Origin: Butyrivibrio proteoclasticus B316
Lineage (GTDB): Bacteria; Bacillota; Clostridia; Lachnospirales; Lachnospiraceae
NCBI RefSeq assembly: GCF_000145035.1
Contig: NC_014387.1
Coordinates: 876,276-940,275, forward strand
Length of the DNA stretch: 64,000 nucleotides
Direction of reading: 5' to 3'
The notes beneath the pieces were generated by a model. That model had not been told where the DNA came from and made no database searches. It worked only from the letters and a program-made list of their open reading frames with translations. The position numbers and the translations under genes were made by a program. Positions within the stretch are counted from its first letter, which is position 1. Every line of letters starts with the position of its first letter. Shown in pieces: positions 47,801 to 54,034 of the stretch.

Positions 47801-48992
47801 TGAAGAAGGAAACGACATCAGGGGCGGCGAAGTTAAGACATATACAGGTAGTAAGAGCGTAAATAGTGAAGAAGATATAGATGAAGCTGATTATGTTGAT
47901 GATAGTACAGAGTTTATCCAGGATGCCATGTCTGTAGAATTCAGACCTGATGAAGAAAAAGGCTACACCTATTCTGATTCACTTACTATTAACTGGTGGA
48001 ATGACGGAGACAAATTAGCAGATGATCCTCACAGACAGTCAATCAGCGGATATCTGTACACTGACGAGGAAAGCGGCAAAAAATATCCATATGTAGGAAA
48101 GCTTAAGCTGATAAATGGCGAAATAGCCTACGAGCCTATCGATAGCGACAGTGATAGCGATGGACAAAGAACTATAGATGCTGAGTATATTGAAGCTTTT
48201 AAGGCAGCATGGTCACCTCTTTTTGAAAATGTGGACAGTTCATTTAATGTCATAACTATCCTGCAGGGATCTGTTGTTATTACCCTTGCAAGCGAAGCTA
48301 GTAAAATGCCACTTAGAACCCTTGTTGAGGTACAGTTCGTGCCTGTAGTACAGCCGGAAGACCCTGTAATTAACCTGCCACCGTTCAATATTCCAATTCC
48401 GAATCCGCAGGGTAATACAAATCTTCCATCTTTTGGAAATGGAAACACTCCTACACCTGGAAATAATGTACCGGGAAGTTTTCCTGTCCCTGGAAATGGA
48501 AATACGCCAACACCGGGAACTGGTAACACAACGACTCCAGAAACAGGTAATATTACAACTCCTACAACTGGAAGCGGTAGTACTCCAACATCTGGAAATA
48601 CGACACCTGGAAGTGATAATGGTAGTGCAAGTACTCCGTCACCAGAAAATGACAATAACAACTCTACTTCACAGGAAAGCATAGATACATCCGTAACAAC
48701 GCCTGTATCAGATTCTGAGAGTGGAAATACAGATGCTACAACACAGGTAAATGAAGCTCCTCAGGATGACCAAAACGGTAGCGCGTTAGCTTCTGGCAAT
48801 GCTCAGAGTAATGATGAGAGTAATGCTCAGAATAATGACCAAAGTAACGACGCAGCTCATAAGGGAGTTCGAACAGGAGATGATACTCCATTAACACTCC
48901 TTGTAGTAGTTCTGGTAATTCTGATTCTTGCCTTTATAGCTGTCTATGTTATTTACAGGAAAAATAAGGGCAGAAAAGATAAGATGATATGA
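38835..48992 (+). CDS. Giant cell-wall-anchored protein with about 15 CnaB-type repeats
   Basis: 3385 residues from a GTG at 38835, supported by AGAGGAG upstream. A signal peptide (to about residue 29) is followed by a 170-residue acidic Asn/Gly/Lys/Asp-rich segment and a 500-residue region I cannot classify. From about residue 765 to 2980 come some 15 CnaB-like modules. Each opens with a strand of the type VEKIWDD, often followed by YGLRP, and ends with YxVxE and a TN motif. Those Lys, Glu and Asn positions fit intramolecular isopeptide bonds. A unique domain (about 2990-3150), a Thr/Pro/Gly/Asn wall-spanning linker and a sorting signal (VRTGDD, hydrophobic helix, RKNKGRK) follow. It is probably an adhesin linked by the neighbouring sortase. 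Confidence 0.88.
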   Translation: MSKFYFRVISIVLAMVMVISSSNVSTLAYDPIPEDVEETVQDPENKIPNEEILDPSKTQIPPDELNKDGEGENPDKKGEGKVEKEPSTGNGNPPVIDENLNNGGNTPLNEEGNGQKSSDANGNLDGNGQKSTDKNGNPIDKTGKSGSEEDILLDQDGKPITPDGKPVKDGEESLKGEDKSGEKNPAKKDTDATPVKEQMTLESESGSGNVKVEGKLPQGSVLTVDPISDERARELIGNTDENVVCAFDITLSLDNKKIEPDGTVKVTIAPPSGLDIDSLRGKQLKLIHILDDGNKEEYDLQINSNDEFEFEAGSFSPWIITINGEEKEVDYIEKADGKTFNQTIRVNFSDASLVNSASKVKLTVFGNISKDNVKSGENVSKEMFSLLSMEFGMTSLTSNAGGSSAYADCTITGIPAYIIGGTGDVTKGGNGSYSMPSGFYGVMVETVNGYTPKQGSGEGDLIILSPVKDDNDASWSTRLVTVENDILDLVSPSFSIDWQDNRNFAGMRPYSDGSSIMEGKSSEIAGKILLFYKNGDSYMPVDSDSLVLVSAGSEKPLIYSSSFSTWNVSFSKLPKSNSQGTEYEWYIKLSDDFLDDGTDRKAYYKAAGLNSEGYLPISGTGTSKISLEFTDGVRGSIIWRADTREISIPSMPTGNTLYDTAGMKLYMKAGDDTAKEVTTPYIIKWEKTQGADQEIWNYDISGLPLYTARGDAIVYYTVIGQNPYVMNMNENDSVSYKFIYDNGEVSSETDKCYSGQKIYATVMADAEFSFTKAWYDGNDDVSIARRKTAIEKGITLYLWRYPVNKGITDGAPVTRDARQYTYKLTQADAGDVDNNTISITQDNFATGQSDTFPKYDEMGYRYIYYVTEVSNSELYKTIYHNGDEAFDGTSTDKAAENGGLICNVRSTKVAPSVTKIWKSSSVADYVGSESTFALQKKVDGNWIDTDNEVVLKGFSSGKKKVTGVFGVQDLYDGLGRGYDLRVIEKTVVSGSKVSNWVSDEWTEENGVYSAVFELGEYTYQAVSEMNLNMTDGSESAEAVVTNKLYGTKELTLKKIWDGDWGIGTSEDKTGNVTFDIYRSDKSEVYATVTMQKATDSDSKTEGEGSLTITGSDSFVRAKNEEIYEIEGSGSKYTWTSAPIIVPAYAEDGEQYTYTIKESVTTSQSFGKEYFINVSGKKIELTAKNYTASDGNKVRFDVNKIWKDEGDLFQRTDIMVEFGTYDAGGEFNPIDDENGKPYILYLKASNNYSERIWIDKDKAAGISIRESLYNEATGSYDRVMTDLNFDSDQVLTGGYIGATTGSQGNLSRPGYKVQITKGENSFAITNTRIAKRAFEFIKVWKDSENALKLRGDFLRVALFREENGSEKELAYIDIPTYKPDDNNTLTSGDALKAFFSNNGAYYPAYDENGQSYQYSVKEYICKGTYTSGEQVLADGEAETAADSNEEVKINATTETTTTGYVVDKFTEDTSYELLAADAALNRKFAELLIQDNYEYTNMAAGQRAEVPFYLVWNDPAKSDVRPDVYFTLYYKVGDEGELKPYTGEYTERWDDVESGNKYIQKAIFGGLPSADANGTVYSYYVALTLNNAASNYIVDNYTDDFGMGENGSLHDTDSLEVIPVNGTNYLKVKDGVETSQYTKENSFAVIGIKDTIKIEGRKLWLDVPEGITAKNLPNAYIYLFRESDYDDSNKVPDISGVTRLEDRKDAYFQKSVQEIASGDGSKSPQGLNEAKSMFIFGTFDESGNPVYVEFPKYDEMGFLYKYSVREIIYNKYEHELPAEIMVPSYSDNTADLTNVYKISNSRNRRNFEVTVNWEGSKKFDAENDAKATVRLYRAELDTDGNYDDGNFDNVTPNTSTAVFNMGASELVDEKIIARSDGDSFKAEWLNMPIFAPSGKLYAYYAIEMTDDMPGFSVTATGDGSIKTQVKANNQEGFTGLAFGNNGIYLNNVNSENPDNKKVATFTNTYNTLAFDTITFTAEWNSAYASLIPDSTGLSNETDADITKRALTFEVTATAASQAGKDNKNGLTFTEGTDFTVISVTPSSDGQGNKWDYTIRFNSPVPVYSANGNLYTYSVKEKLNSDFVKANYKEDKSVISAIASNAVSDQNDSNLTLNISNSSSNILKNSLKGNISVSKRWDDYSNDYGMREGLIRFKVDYRIGNSGTWMPYGGGDDNESQGTYQTFSLDKNGSWKTTISNLPVAAKDATDSYRAGDKYQYRIRETQIVTTESNEAEVVLDVPLPEAQNANASQSVIWKQNGTGKEDTDKFVDIVSVGNYKVYNPTDITDISSSKSVKIVNQLDSDNAVTKLKVEKIWDDESDKYGLRQTSVTIMIQNSKDGNNWTDVASRVITSSSADPSDSNKWVTTFENLPKYYGSATDNDRYLYRAVEINIGKSGIADSAGTPTGPVSQNNAYRIGSYQVEHNVNTDEPTLYVTTIKNSLIKSVNRINVNRYWNDEETSHSGVAIGLYSSNFRSGTAAAGVPANTGSLAKLNFDGSSLTLTDDAPSGTFTGLPEYNSDGNSIVYYIKATMPSSYKTQYLSATGDWPSTGLVPVDATQHTDAGISSGNFFVTVMGTPYTSASVKKEWSDNDNIFGTRPGSVNVKLQRKEVDTAGTEYADVTWADIPENVTAAGKIKSGKGSEKAIVTLSGSWSASLSLLPAYKRTYSSKATKYEYRFVECDASGEEYEPVGYSSTLLTDADNKTTITNTLITKDITVVKVWDDDSNRRGKRPSAITLSVSGQGRFADRAVTLSESGLATGTSADFDVRAAVSADGNTWTYTFAGLPKYVYGSGVASLADMAYSVTEDIDATYNNGLILKNYYTTNYAADGDATTITNSAVDSFVSLRVEKNWEDDDDKYGLRPEKITVSIQRSSDNGQTWSDFDTQDIDNSYVAAGDGNKWSKVFNNLPKYDGNVEDNLIFRYRAIEVKVGDDAVIADDTQETTIYRGGDYIAEYDHNYTNAALFVTTITNELDYDPSRDLGIINTTEPVQDEEGNDIRGGEVKTYTGSKSVNSEEDIDEADYVDDSTEFIQDAMSVEFRPDEEKGYTYSDSLTINWWNDGDKLADDPHRQSISGYLYTDEESGKKYPYVGKLKLINGEIAYEPIDSDSDSDGQRTIDAEYIEAFKAAWSPLFENVDSSFNVITILQGSVVITLASEASKMPLRTLVEVQFVPVVQPEDPVINLPPFNIPIPNPQGNTNLPSFGNGNTPTPGNNVPGSFPVPGNGNTPTPGTGNTTTPETGNITTPTTGSGSTPTSGNTTPGSDNGSASTPSPENDNNNSTSQESIDTSVTTPVSDSESGNTDATTQVNEAPQDDQNGSALASGNAQSNDESNAQNNDQSNDAAHKGVRTGDDTPLTLLVVVLVILILAFIAVYVIYRKNKGRKDKMI

Positions 48993-49040
48993 GTAGATAT
49001 AGAACATGTCAGTGATGCAAGACAATAATGAGAATAAAGC

Positions 49041-49907
49041 ATGAAAAATGATCTTATTAAAGAGAAAATTTTAAAGATAATACTGGCACTTCTGGGGATT
49101 GGAATCCTTGTTGTCGGCGGAGCTATTGCGGCCATCATGGCAGGCTATGCCTCTGATCAGAAGGATAATCAGCATATCAGAGATCTTGCCTATAAAAAAG
49201 ATCTTTCTGGTGCGCAAAGCGGCATTGCCCCTAAAAGAGCAGGTTCTGATGGGAATTTAAGTGCCGAAAATAGTGATTCCTCAAGAATTATGGAAGAGAC
49301 AGTAATTGACTTTAATGTGCTCAATACTATCAATAAGGACACCGCAGGCTGGATAACAGCCTGCGGTGAAAACATTGATGGACCTGTAGTTCAAACAGAT
49401 AATAATGACTATTATCTGGAGCACCGCTTTGATGGAAGTAATGGAAGTGTGGGATGCTTTTTTGCAGATGCAAATGGTGGACCGGCATTTGTAAGCCCTC
49501 TGACCATAATTTACGGCCACAACAGGAAAGATGGAAGTATGTTCCATCCCCTATTAGAATACAAAAACCCGGACTACTATCATAAGAACCCTGAATTTAC
49601 TATAGATACACCTGAGGGCAGAATACACTATGCAGTTTTCTCAGCCTACTACGGCGACTACGAAGACATCTTCGATGACACACTATTCGATGCCCTTACA
49701 AATAACGACCAGACTTCCCTCCAGGCCCTATTCAACCAGTCCCTCGATAAATCAATCCTAAACCTTACTCCTGCAGAAACCCAAGCCCTCCAGGCCCTCT
49801 TTTCCCAGGCTCTAGGCACCAATACAGCCCAGCTAGTCATGCTCTCAACCTGCGAATACTCAGGAAGCGACAACAGAATGGTAGTCCTCGGCCTCGCCGC
49901 CTACTAA
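49041..49907 (+). CDS. srtB: Class B sortase
   Basis: 288 residues: a membrane anchor (about 10-35), a flexible stalk and a sortase fold beginning near FNVLNTINKDTAGWI. The catalytic triad is visible: His160 in IIYGHNRKDGSMF, Cys271 in LSTCEYSG and Arg279 in DNRMVVLG. The sequence pattern is class B. It cleaves a sorting signal and joins the protein to peptidoglycan or a pilin-type acceptor. It lies 48 bp after the giant CnaB protein and is probably dedicated to it. An Ala/Gln/Leu-rich insertion (about 220-260) precedes the active cysteine. Confidence 0.92.
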   Translation: MKNDLIKEKILKIILALLGIGILVVGGAIAAIMAGYASDQKDNQHIRDLAYKKDLSGAQSGIAPKRAGSDGNLSAENSDSSRIMEETVIDFNVLNTINKDTAGWITACGENIDGPVVQTDNNDYYLEHRFDGSNGSVGCFFADANGGPAFVSPLTIIYGHNRKDGSMFHPLLEYKNPDYYHKNPEFTIDTPEGRIHYAVFSAYYGDYEDIFDDTLFDALTNNDQTSLQALFNQSLDKSILNLTPAETQALQALFSQALGTNTAQLVMLSTCEYSGSDNRMVVLGLAAY

Positions 49908-49913
49908 CCCCTG

Positions 49914-50606
49914 CCACTCACAGTTTGCAGTAGCCCCTGCCTTCCCGGGGCAAGGTGGCCTTCGCTCATTCTGGAAGTTTTTTTCCTCGGCTCCTGTCCG
50001 GGTATTCATTGGTTCATGGATGGCATCAAAGAATCCCTCGGTTCAAAACTCGCCTCCGGCAGCACTGGCGCAGCAGCCATTTTCCCATGCGAGTCTGAGA
50101 TGGCAAATGCGATTTTCTAATGTTTCCATAGCATTTTTTCACGATGCATGCGAAGCACTGTCTGAAGCAGGACGGAAATTATGTTTTTTATTATGAAAAT
50201 GACATAGCTCGCTTTGCGAGCGTATTAAAAAGAGGCGGAACCGTCTTCTCCAAGCTTGCTTGGAAGAACGATTCCGTCTCTTTTTATAGATGCTACGCAT
50301 CATATGTCATTTTCATTTAGTAGATATTCTGTCCGTCCTGCAAGTTTTGCTGAGCATGCATCAATAAAAGAAAAAATGCGGAAACATCTGAGAAAATCTG
50401 CATTTGTCAGTGACGAGCAGGGGGAATGGTGCAAGCAAAAGCTGCCCGGAGGCTCAGACATGTTGAACCGAAGCGGGATTCTTAATATGCCATCCATGAA
50501 CCTAATGAATATAGCAGGACATACACAGAACTCAAAAATACTTCCATGAATGTCGCTTGGCTCCTTGCCCTGGGAAGGCAGGTATTTATCCGGAAACTGT
50601 GAGGGC
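49914..50606. repeat. Roughly 690-bp near-palindrome with structured apex
   Basis: The left arm (49914-50205) and right arm (50304-50606) are diverged inverted copies. Perfect matching blocks include CCTGCCTTCCC near the outside, GGTTCATGGATGGCAT (50011-50026 / 50487-50502), GCAGGACGGA (50167-50176 / 50332-50341) and ATGAAAATGACAT (50193-50205 / 50304-50316). The 98-bp apex holds hairpins GCTCGC/GCGAGC, an AGAGGCGGAA.../...TTCCGTCTCT stem ending in a T-run, and GATGC/GCATC. This explains nearly all of the 725-bp gap between sortase and HD-GYP genes. Short ORFs in it follow from the symmetry and are not called as genes. Confidence 0.85.
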
Positions 50607-50632
50607 TACCTTAGAGCTGCGGCAAGGGAGGA

Positions 50633-53080
50633 TCATTTTTCGCGCATGGTGTAGTTTTCGTCGTGGTCGATGAGGCCGAGCATGATTCCTGCGAAGAGGG
50701 GATCGAACTGGGTGCCGATTCCTTTGGCGATTTCTTCGCGGACCTTGGCCTGGGGCATGACACCACGATAACTACGGGTGCTGGTCATGGCGTCGTAGGC
50801 ATCTGCAACTGCGATGATACGGGCTTCTTCGGGTATTTCTGCTCCGGCAAGGCCGTCGGGATATCCGGTGCCGTCATAGCGCTCATGATGCCACCTTGCA
50901 CCTATGGAGAGCCGCGGGTTTTCTTTGATACTCTCTAATATTTTGCCACCTATTACAGGATGAGTTTTGATCATTTCGTATTCTTCGTCAGTTAGTTTAC
51001 CTTGCTTGTTTATGACACTATCGGGGACACCAATCTTACCTACATCATGGAGAAGTCCCATCATGTACAGCTCATTTTGCTCACCTTCGGAGTAACCCAG
51101 CTGCTCAGCAATCATTTTGGTGTACCTCGCAACTCTCGAGGAATGACCGTTAGTGTAAGCATCTTTGGCATCAATTGCCTCTGCCAGTGCACTTACCACC
51201 TCCATGTTCAGCTCTGCAACCTTCTTGTTATTGTGCTGCTCAATCTTGTAACCAAAGTAATAGAAGAACAGGATCAGAACGAAAATAATAATGGATATCA
51301 GAATATTAACTGCAAGCTGCGAATGAACACTTTCAAGGAGCTCTGCGTTGTTGACAGCAATGATCACAACCCATTTTTCCATGATGGCATGTACAAAAAG
51401 AGTACTCTGCTTGCCATCAATAACTGTATCAAACTGTCCCTTACCAAAACCTATGATATTGTTCTCAAAAATATCCCGGCTCATACTGCCGCGCTTTGTA
51501 ATATCCTTGTGAGCAACCACGAATCCATCCTGATCAAGCACCATTCCATACCCTTTTCCGGCAACACTTATCTGCTCTGCGATTTCCTGAATGTGATTGA
51601 CCTTAACATCAAGGCATACAACATCATGCAAGTGCTCGGACGGACCAGAAGCTTCTCTTCCAAAGCTTTTGGCAAAAGTAATGACTATATCTCCGGTCTG
51701 GGCGTCAAGATAAGGAGATACAATTGCAATCTCACCATTAGCTGCAATTGCAGTCTTATACCAGTCTCTTTCCTCAGGGTTATACCCCTTTGGCGGGATC
51801 CATCCGGACCCATCCATGAAGACTCCGTTAACATAGGCATAGATACCCGTAAAGTTCTCATCAAACTGATGGGACTGTATTTTGGTCTGGTCAGTTATAT
51901 ATTTGTAAATATCTTCTGTTGACGCGCCGCTTTGATCCATCAGCTCTACTGTATCTGCGACAACTCGAAGAGTAGTCTTGGCAACAGAAATGTAATTCTC
52001 AAGCTCTGCAGCTGTAGACTTGACTACGTCCTTGGCATCTTCATTGATCTCAGTGACAGACGCATTATATAGAAGCCTTGTGTTATAGACAACTACAAAT
52101 AGCATTAGAGAAAAGGTGATGATGATCGTAAAGATAAAGCTGAAGCGGCTTCGCCTTGCAGAGTCCATATCAAGCTTCTTGTTCCTGACTTTGGCGTAGT
52201 GATGGTCTATCACATATACCAGGAGCAGGACCAGAAGAGATAATGACACGGAGATGACAAACAGCATTACAACGATCCTGTCGGAAGCCGTAGTTCCAAG
52301 CTGCATGGCGGGAAGAGTATTTTTTAATACGATAGAAAGAATATAGCCGCCAATGGATGCGCCGCAGATAAGGACAGAAACGATTGCCTGAAACAGCATC
52401 TGATATCTGAATTCAGCAAGCTCGTTTCCGGAATCAGCAGAAGTCTCTTTATTAAAGTGCTTGCCCGCAGCCCATGCAAACAGGATCATCAGTACAGAAC
52501 TGGATATAGTAAAGTAAGGATAAGGATCAGCAAAATCGTTTTCCCATGTAAAGCATGATGCAGTCCACATACCGTATTCGGAGATCAGGAACAATAAAAC
52601 AATTATTGAAAAATGAGGGAATTCCGCACCTTTTTTTCTGTTGCATACATAGTACATTATTTCCTGCATGCACAGGACCATAGTGATAGTAGTAGTTCCT
52701 ACCTGCCACAGATTGTTGAATATACCGCCGTATTGGATATACAGAGTGAACTGAATGATGTTAGTGAGAAATGGCCATAGAATGAGAGGATGGAAAAAAC
52801 ATTTGGCTTCATCTGAACGAATGCATAGAACAGCAAACACGAGAACAAAGTATCCTAAATTCCAACCAAAATAAGCCAGAAACTCAGATACTTCCGGATA
52901 CGAACCCATAACTAGAGAATATATTGTCCAGTAATAATCACTTAGAAAATCAGCAAGAAAGAAAGTTATCAGCAGCCAGTACCAACGCTTTGGGGTCTTG
53001 ATATATTTAAAAAGACATCCCAAAAGCCCCAGAATAGCAGCAAGCAGGGTTAGCACATTTTCAAAATTATCAACTACCAT
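50633..53080 (-). CDS. Membrane HD-GYP phosphodiesterase with Cache sensor
   Basis: 815 residues. The N-terminal half begins with about seven hydrophobic segments (1-210), then a further membrane pair brackets an extracellular dCache-type sensor (about 330-590) with NGVFMDGSGWIPPKGYNPEERDWYKTA-like features. The C-terminal HD-GYP domain (about 620-800) has LLHDVGKIGVPD, KTHPVIGG, WHHERYDGTGYPDG and IIAVADAYDAMTS. HD-GYP enzymes hydrolyse c-di-GMP. The double input (multi-helix region plus Cache) is unusual. GAGGATGG precedes the ATG. It ends beside the large palindrome and is divergent from the surface-glycan operon. Confidence 0.88.
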   Translation of the reverse strand: MVVDNFENVLTLLAAILGLLGCLFKYIKTPKRWYWLLITFFLADFLSDYYWTIYSLVMGSYPEVSEFLAYFGWNLGYFVLVFAVLCIRSDEAKCFFHPLILWPFLTNIIQFTLYIQYGGIFNNLWQVGTTTITMVLCMQEIMYYVCNRKKGAEFPHFSIIVLLFLISEYGMWTASCFTWENDFADPYPYFTISSSVLMILFAWAAGKHFNKETSADSGNELAEFRYQMLFQAIVSVLICGASIGGYILSIVLKNTLPAMQLGTTASDRIVVMLFVISVSLSLLVLLLVYVIDHHYAKVRNKKLDMDSARRSRFSFIFTIIITFSLMLFVVVYNTRLLYNASVTEINEDAKDVVKSTAAELENYISVAKTTLRVVADTVELMDQSGASTEDIYKYITDQTKIQSHQFDENFTGIYAYVNGVFMDGSGWIPPKGYNPEERDWYKTAIAANGEIAIVSPYLDAQTGDIVITFAKSFGREASGPSEHLHDVVCLDVKVNHIQEIAEQISVAGKGYGMVLDQDGFVVAHKDITKRGSMSRDIFENNIIGFGKGQFDTVIDGKQSTLFVHAIMEKWVVIIAVNNAELLESVHSQLAVNILISIIIFVLILFFYYFGYKIEQHNNKKVAELNMEVVSALAEAIDAKDAYTNGHSSRVARYTKMIAEQLGYSEGEQNELYMMGLLHDVGKIGVPDSVINKQGKLTDEEYEMIKTHPVIGGKILESIKENPRLSIGARWHHERYDGTGYPDGLAGAEIPEEARIIAVADAYDAMTSTRSYRGVMPQAKVREEIAKGIGTQFDPLFAGIMLGLIDHDENYTMREK

Positions 53081-53293
53081 TATGCCATCCTCATAAAAAT
53101 GTTGCTCGTTTCTATTCCATTATGTACTAAAACTGCTATTAATAATATTAAATAAAACTAAAATGTATCAGTATTTCGATAATTATTTTGACAATATGGT
53201 TTATAAATAAATTGGGTACAATCATTAAAGAAATATAAAATAACGTTTCTCTATTGAATGATATTTTGAATATCATATAATTAATTCTAGTCG

Positions 53294-53325
53294 CGGGATT
53301 TGAGTTGCCAATAATTGGTATCCCG
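53294..53325 (+). promoter_or_regulatory. Leader hairpin upstream of the surface-glycan operon
   Basis: CGGGAT (53294-53299) pairs with ATCCCG (53320-53325) and encloses CCAA-TAA-TTGG (53308-53318). It lies 40 bp before the first start codon in a 285-bp AT-rich gap. No known riboswitch class was recognised; it may stabilise the leader or bind a protein. Confidence 0.4.
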
Positions 53326-53365
53326 TAAGGTACATAACATCATTTAACGAAGGGAGACGATAATA

Positions 53366-54031
53366 ATGATAATTAAGAAAGTACTTGCGACAATGCTTGC
53401 TACTACACTTATGGCTGCTTCCGTAATAAGTGCTAGTGCAGCAACTCCGACAACAAAGTCTTCAGAGCCAGCCAAGGAAGAGGTGAAGACAGTAGAAACA
53501 AAGAGTGAGCCTCAGACAGAGGACCCATTCGAGGAAGTAGTATCAGCTACAAAGCCGGTAGTTATCGCTGGAACAACACTTAAATCAGATGTAGCTGGAG
53601 CAATTGCACTTCCTAAGACAGCAGCTATTGCTGGTGTAGTTCTCAGACAGGCTTCAAACACAATTAAGGCCGCAGCAGGACTTGCTTCTAATGAAGCTCC
53701 ATATGTTAAAGCATATGAGATTACAGCTAAGAAGAGCCCGGCAGCTTACGCATCATTCAATGCAGCAGCTGCAGCAGCAGGCGCAACAGTTCTTGACGCT
53801 GTTAATATCGACCTTGGTAAGATGGCAGGCGGTAAGTTCAGCGATCTTCCAGCAGGCGTAACAGTTCCTACAACAATCGCTGTTAAGAACGCTGGTGGCA
53901 GAACTCTTGCAGTAGTTAAGGTTCTTCCTGGTGGAGCAACAGAAATCCTTCAGGATACAGATGACAACCCTAACACTGTTACATTCCCTATTACAGGTGG
54001 ACTTGCTGCATATGCAGTTATCGCTTACTAA
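53366..54031 (+). CDS. Secreted alanine-rich protein of unknown function
   Basis: 221 residues with a clear signal peptide (MIIKKVLATMLATTLMAASV, cleavage after ASA), an acidic Lys/Glu/Thr linker to about 60, and a mature domain rich in Ala, Val and Thr. The segment YASFNAAAAAAGATVLDAVN and the closing GGLAAYAVIAY are distinctive. I do not recognise the family. It has no membrane or wall anchor. GAAGGGAG precedes the ATG. It ends 3 bp before a GT-C-like membrane enzyme and begins the seven-gene operon, so it may be a substrate, carrier or export partner of that pathway. The low-complexity, uniform codon choice suggests high expression. Confidence 0.75.
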   Translation: MIIKKVLATMLATTLMAASVISASAATPTTKSSEPAKEEVKTVETKSEPQTEDPFEEVVSATKPVVIAGTTLKSDVAGAIALPKTAAIAGVVLRQASNTIKAAAGLASNEAPYVKAYEITAKKSPAAYASFNAAAAAAGATVLDAVNIDLGKMAGGKFSDLPAGVTVPTTIAVKNAGGRTLAVVKVLPGGATEILQDTDDNPNTVTFPITGGLAAYAVIAY

Positions 54032-54034
54032 TTA

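Noticed and set aside
50256..50549. 97-codon plus-strand ORF and 65-codon minus-strand ORF inside the large palindrome
   Set aside because: They lie in diverged inverted-repeat sequence with several overlapping frames open, lack good ribosome binding sites, and are more simply explained by the symmetry.
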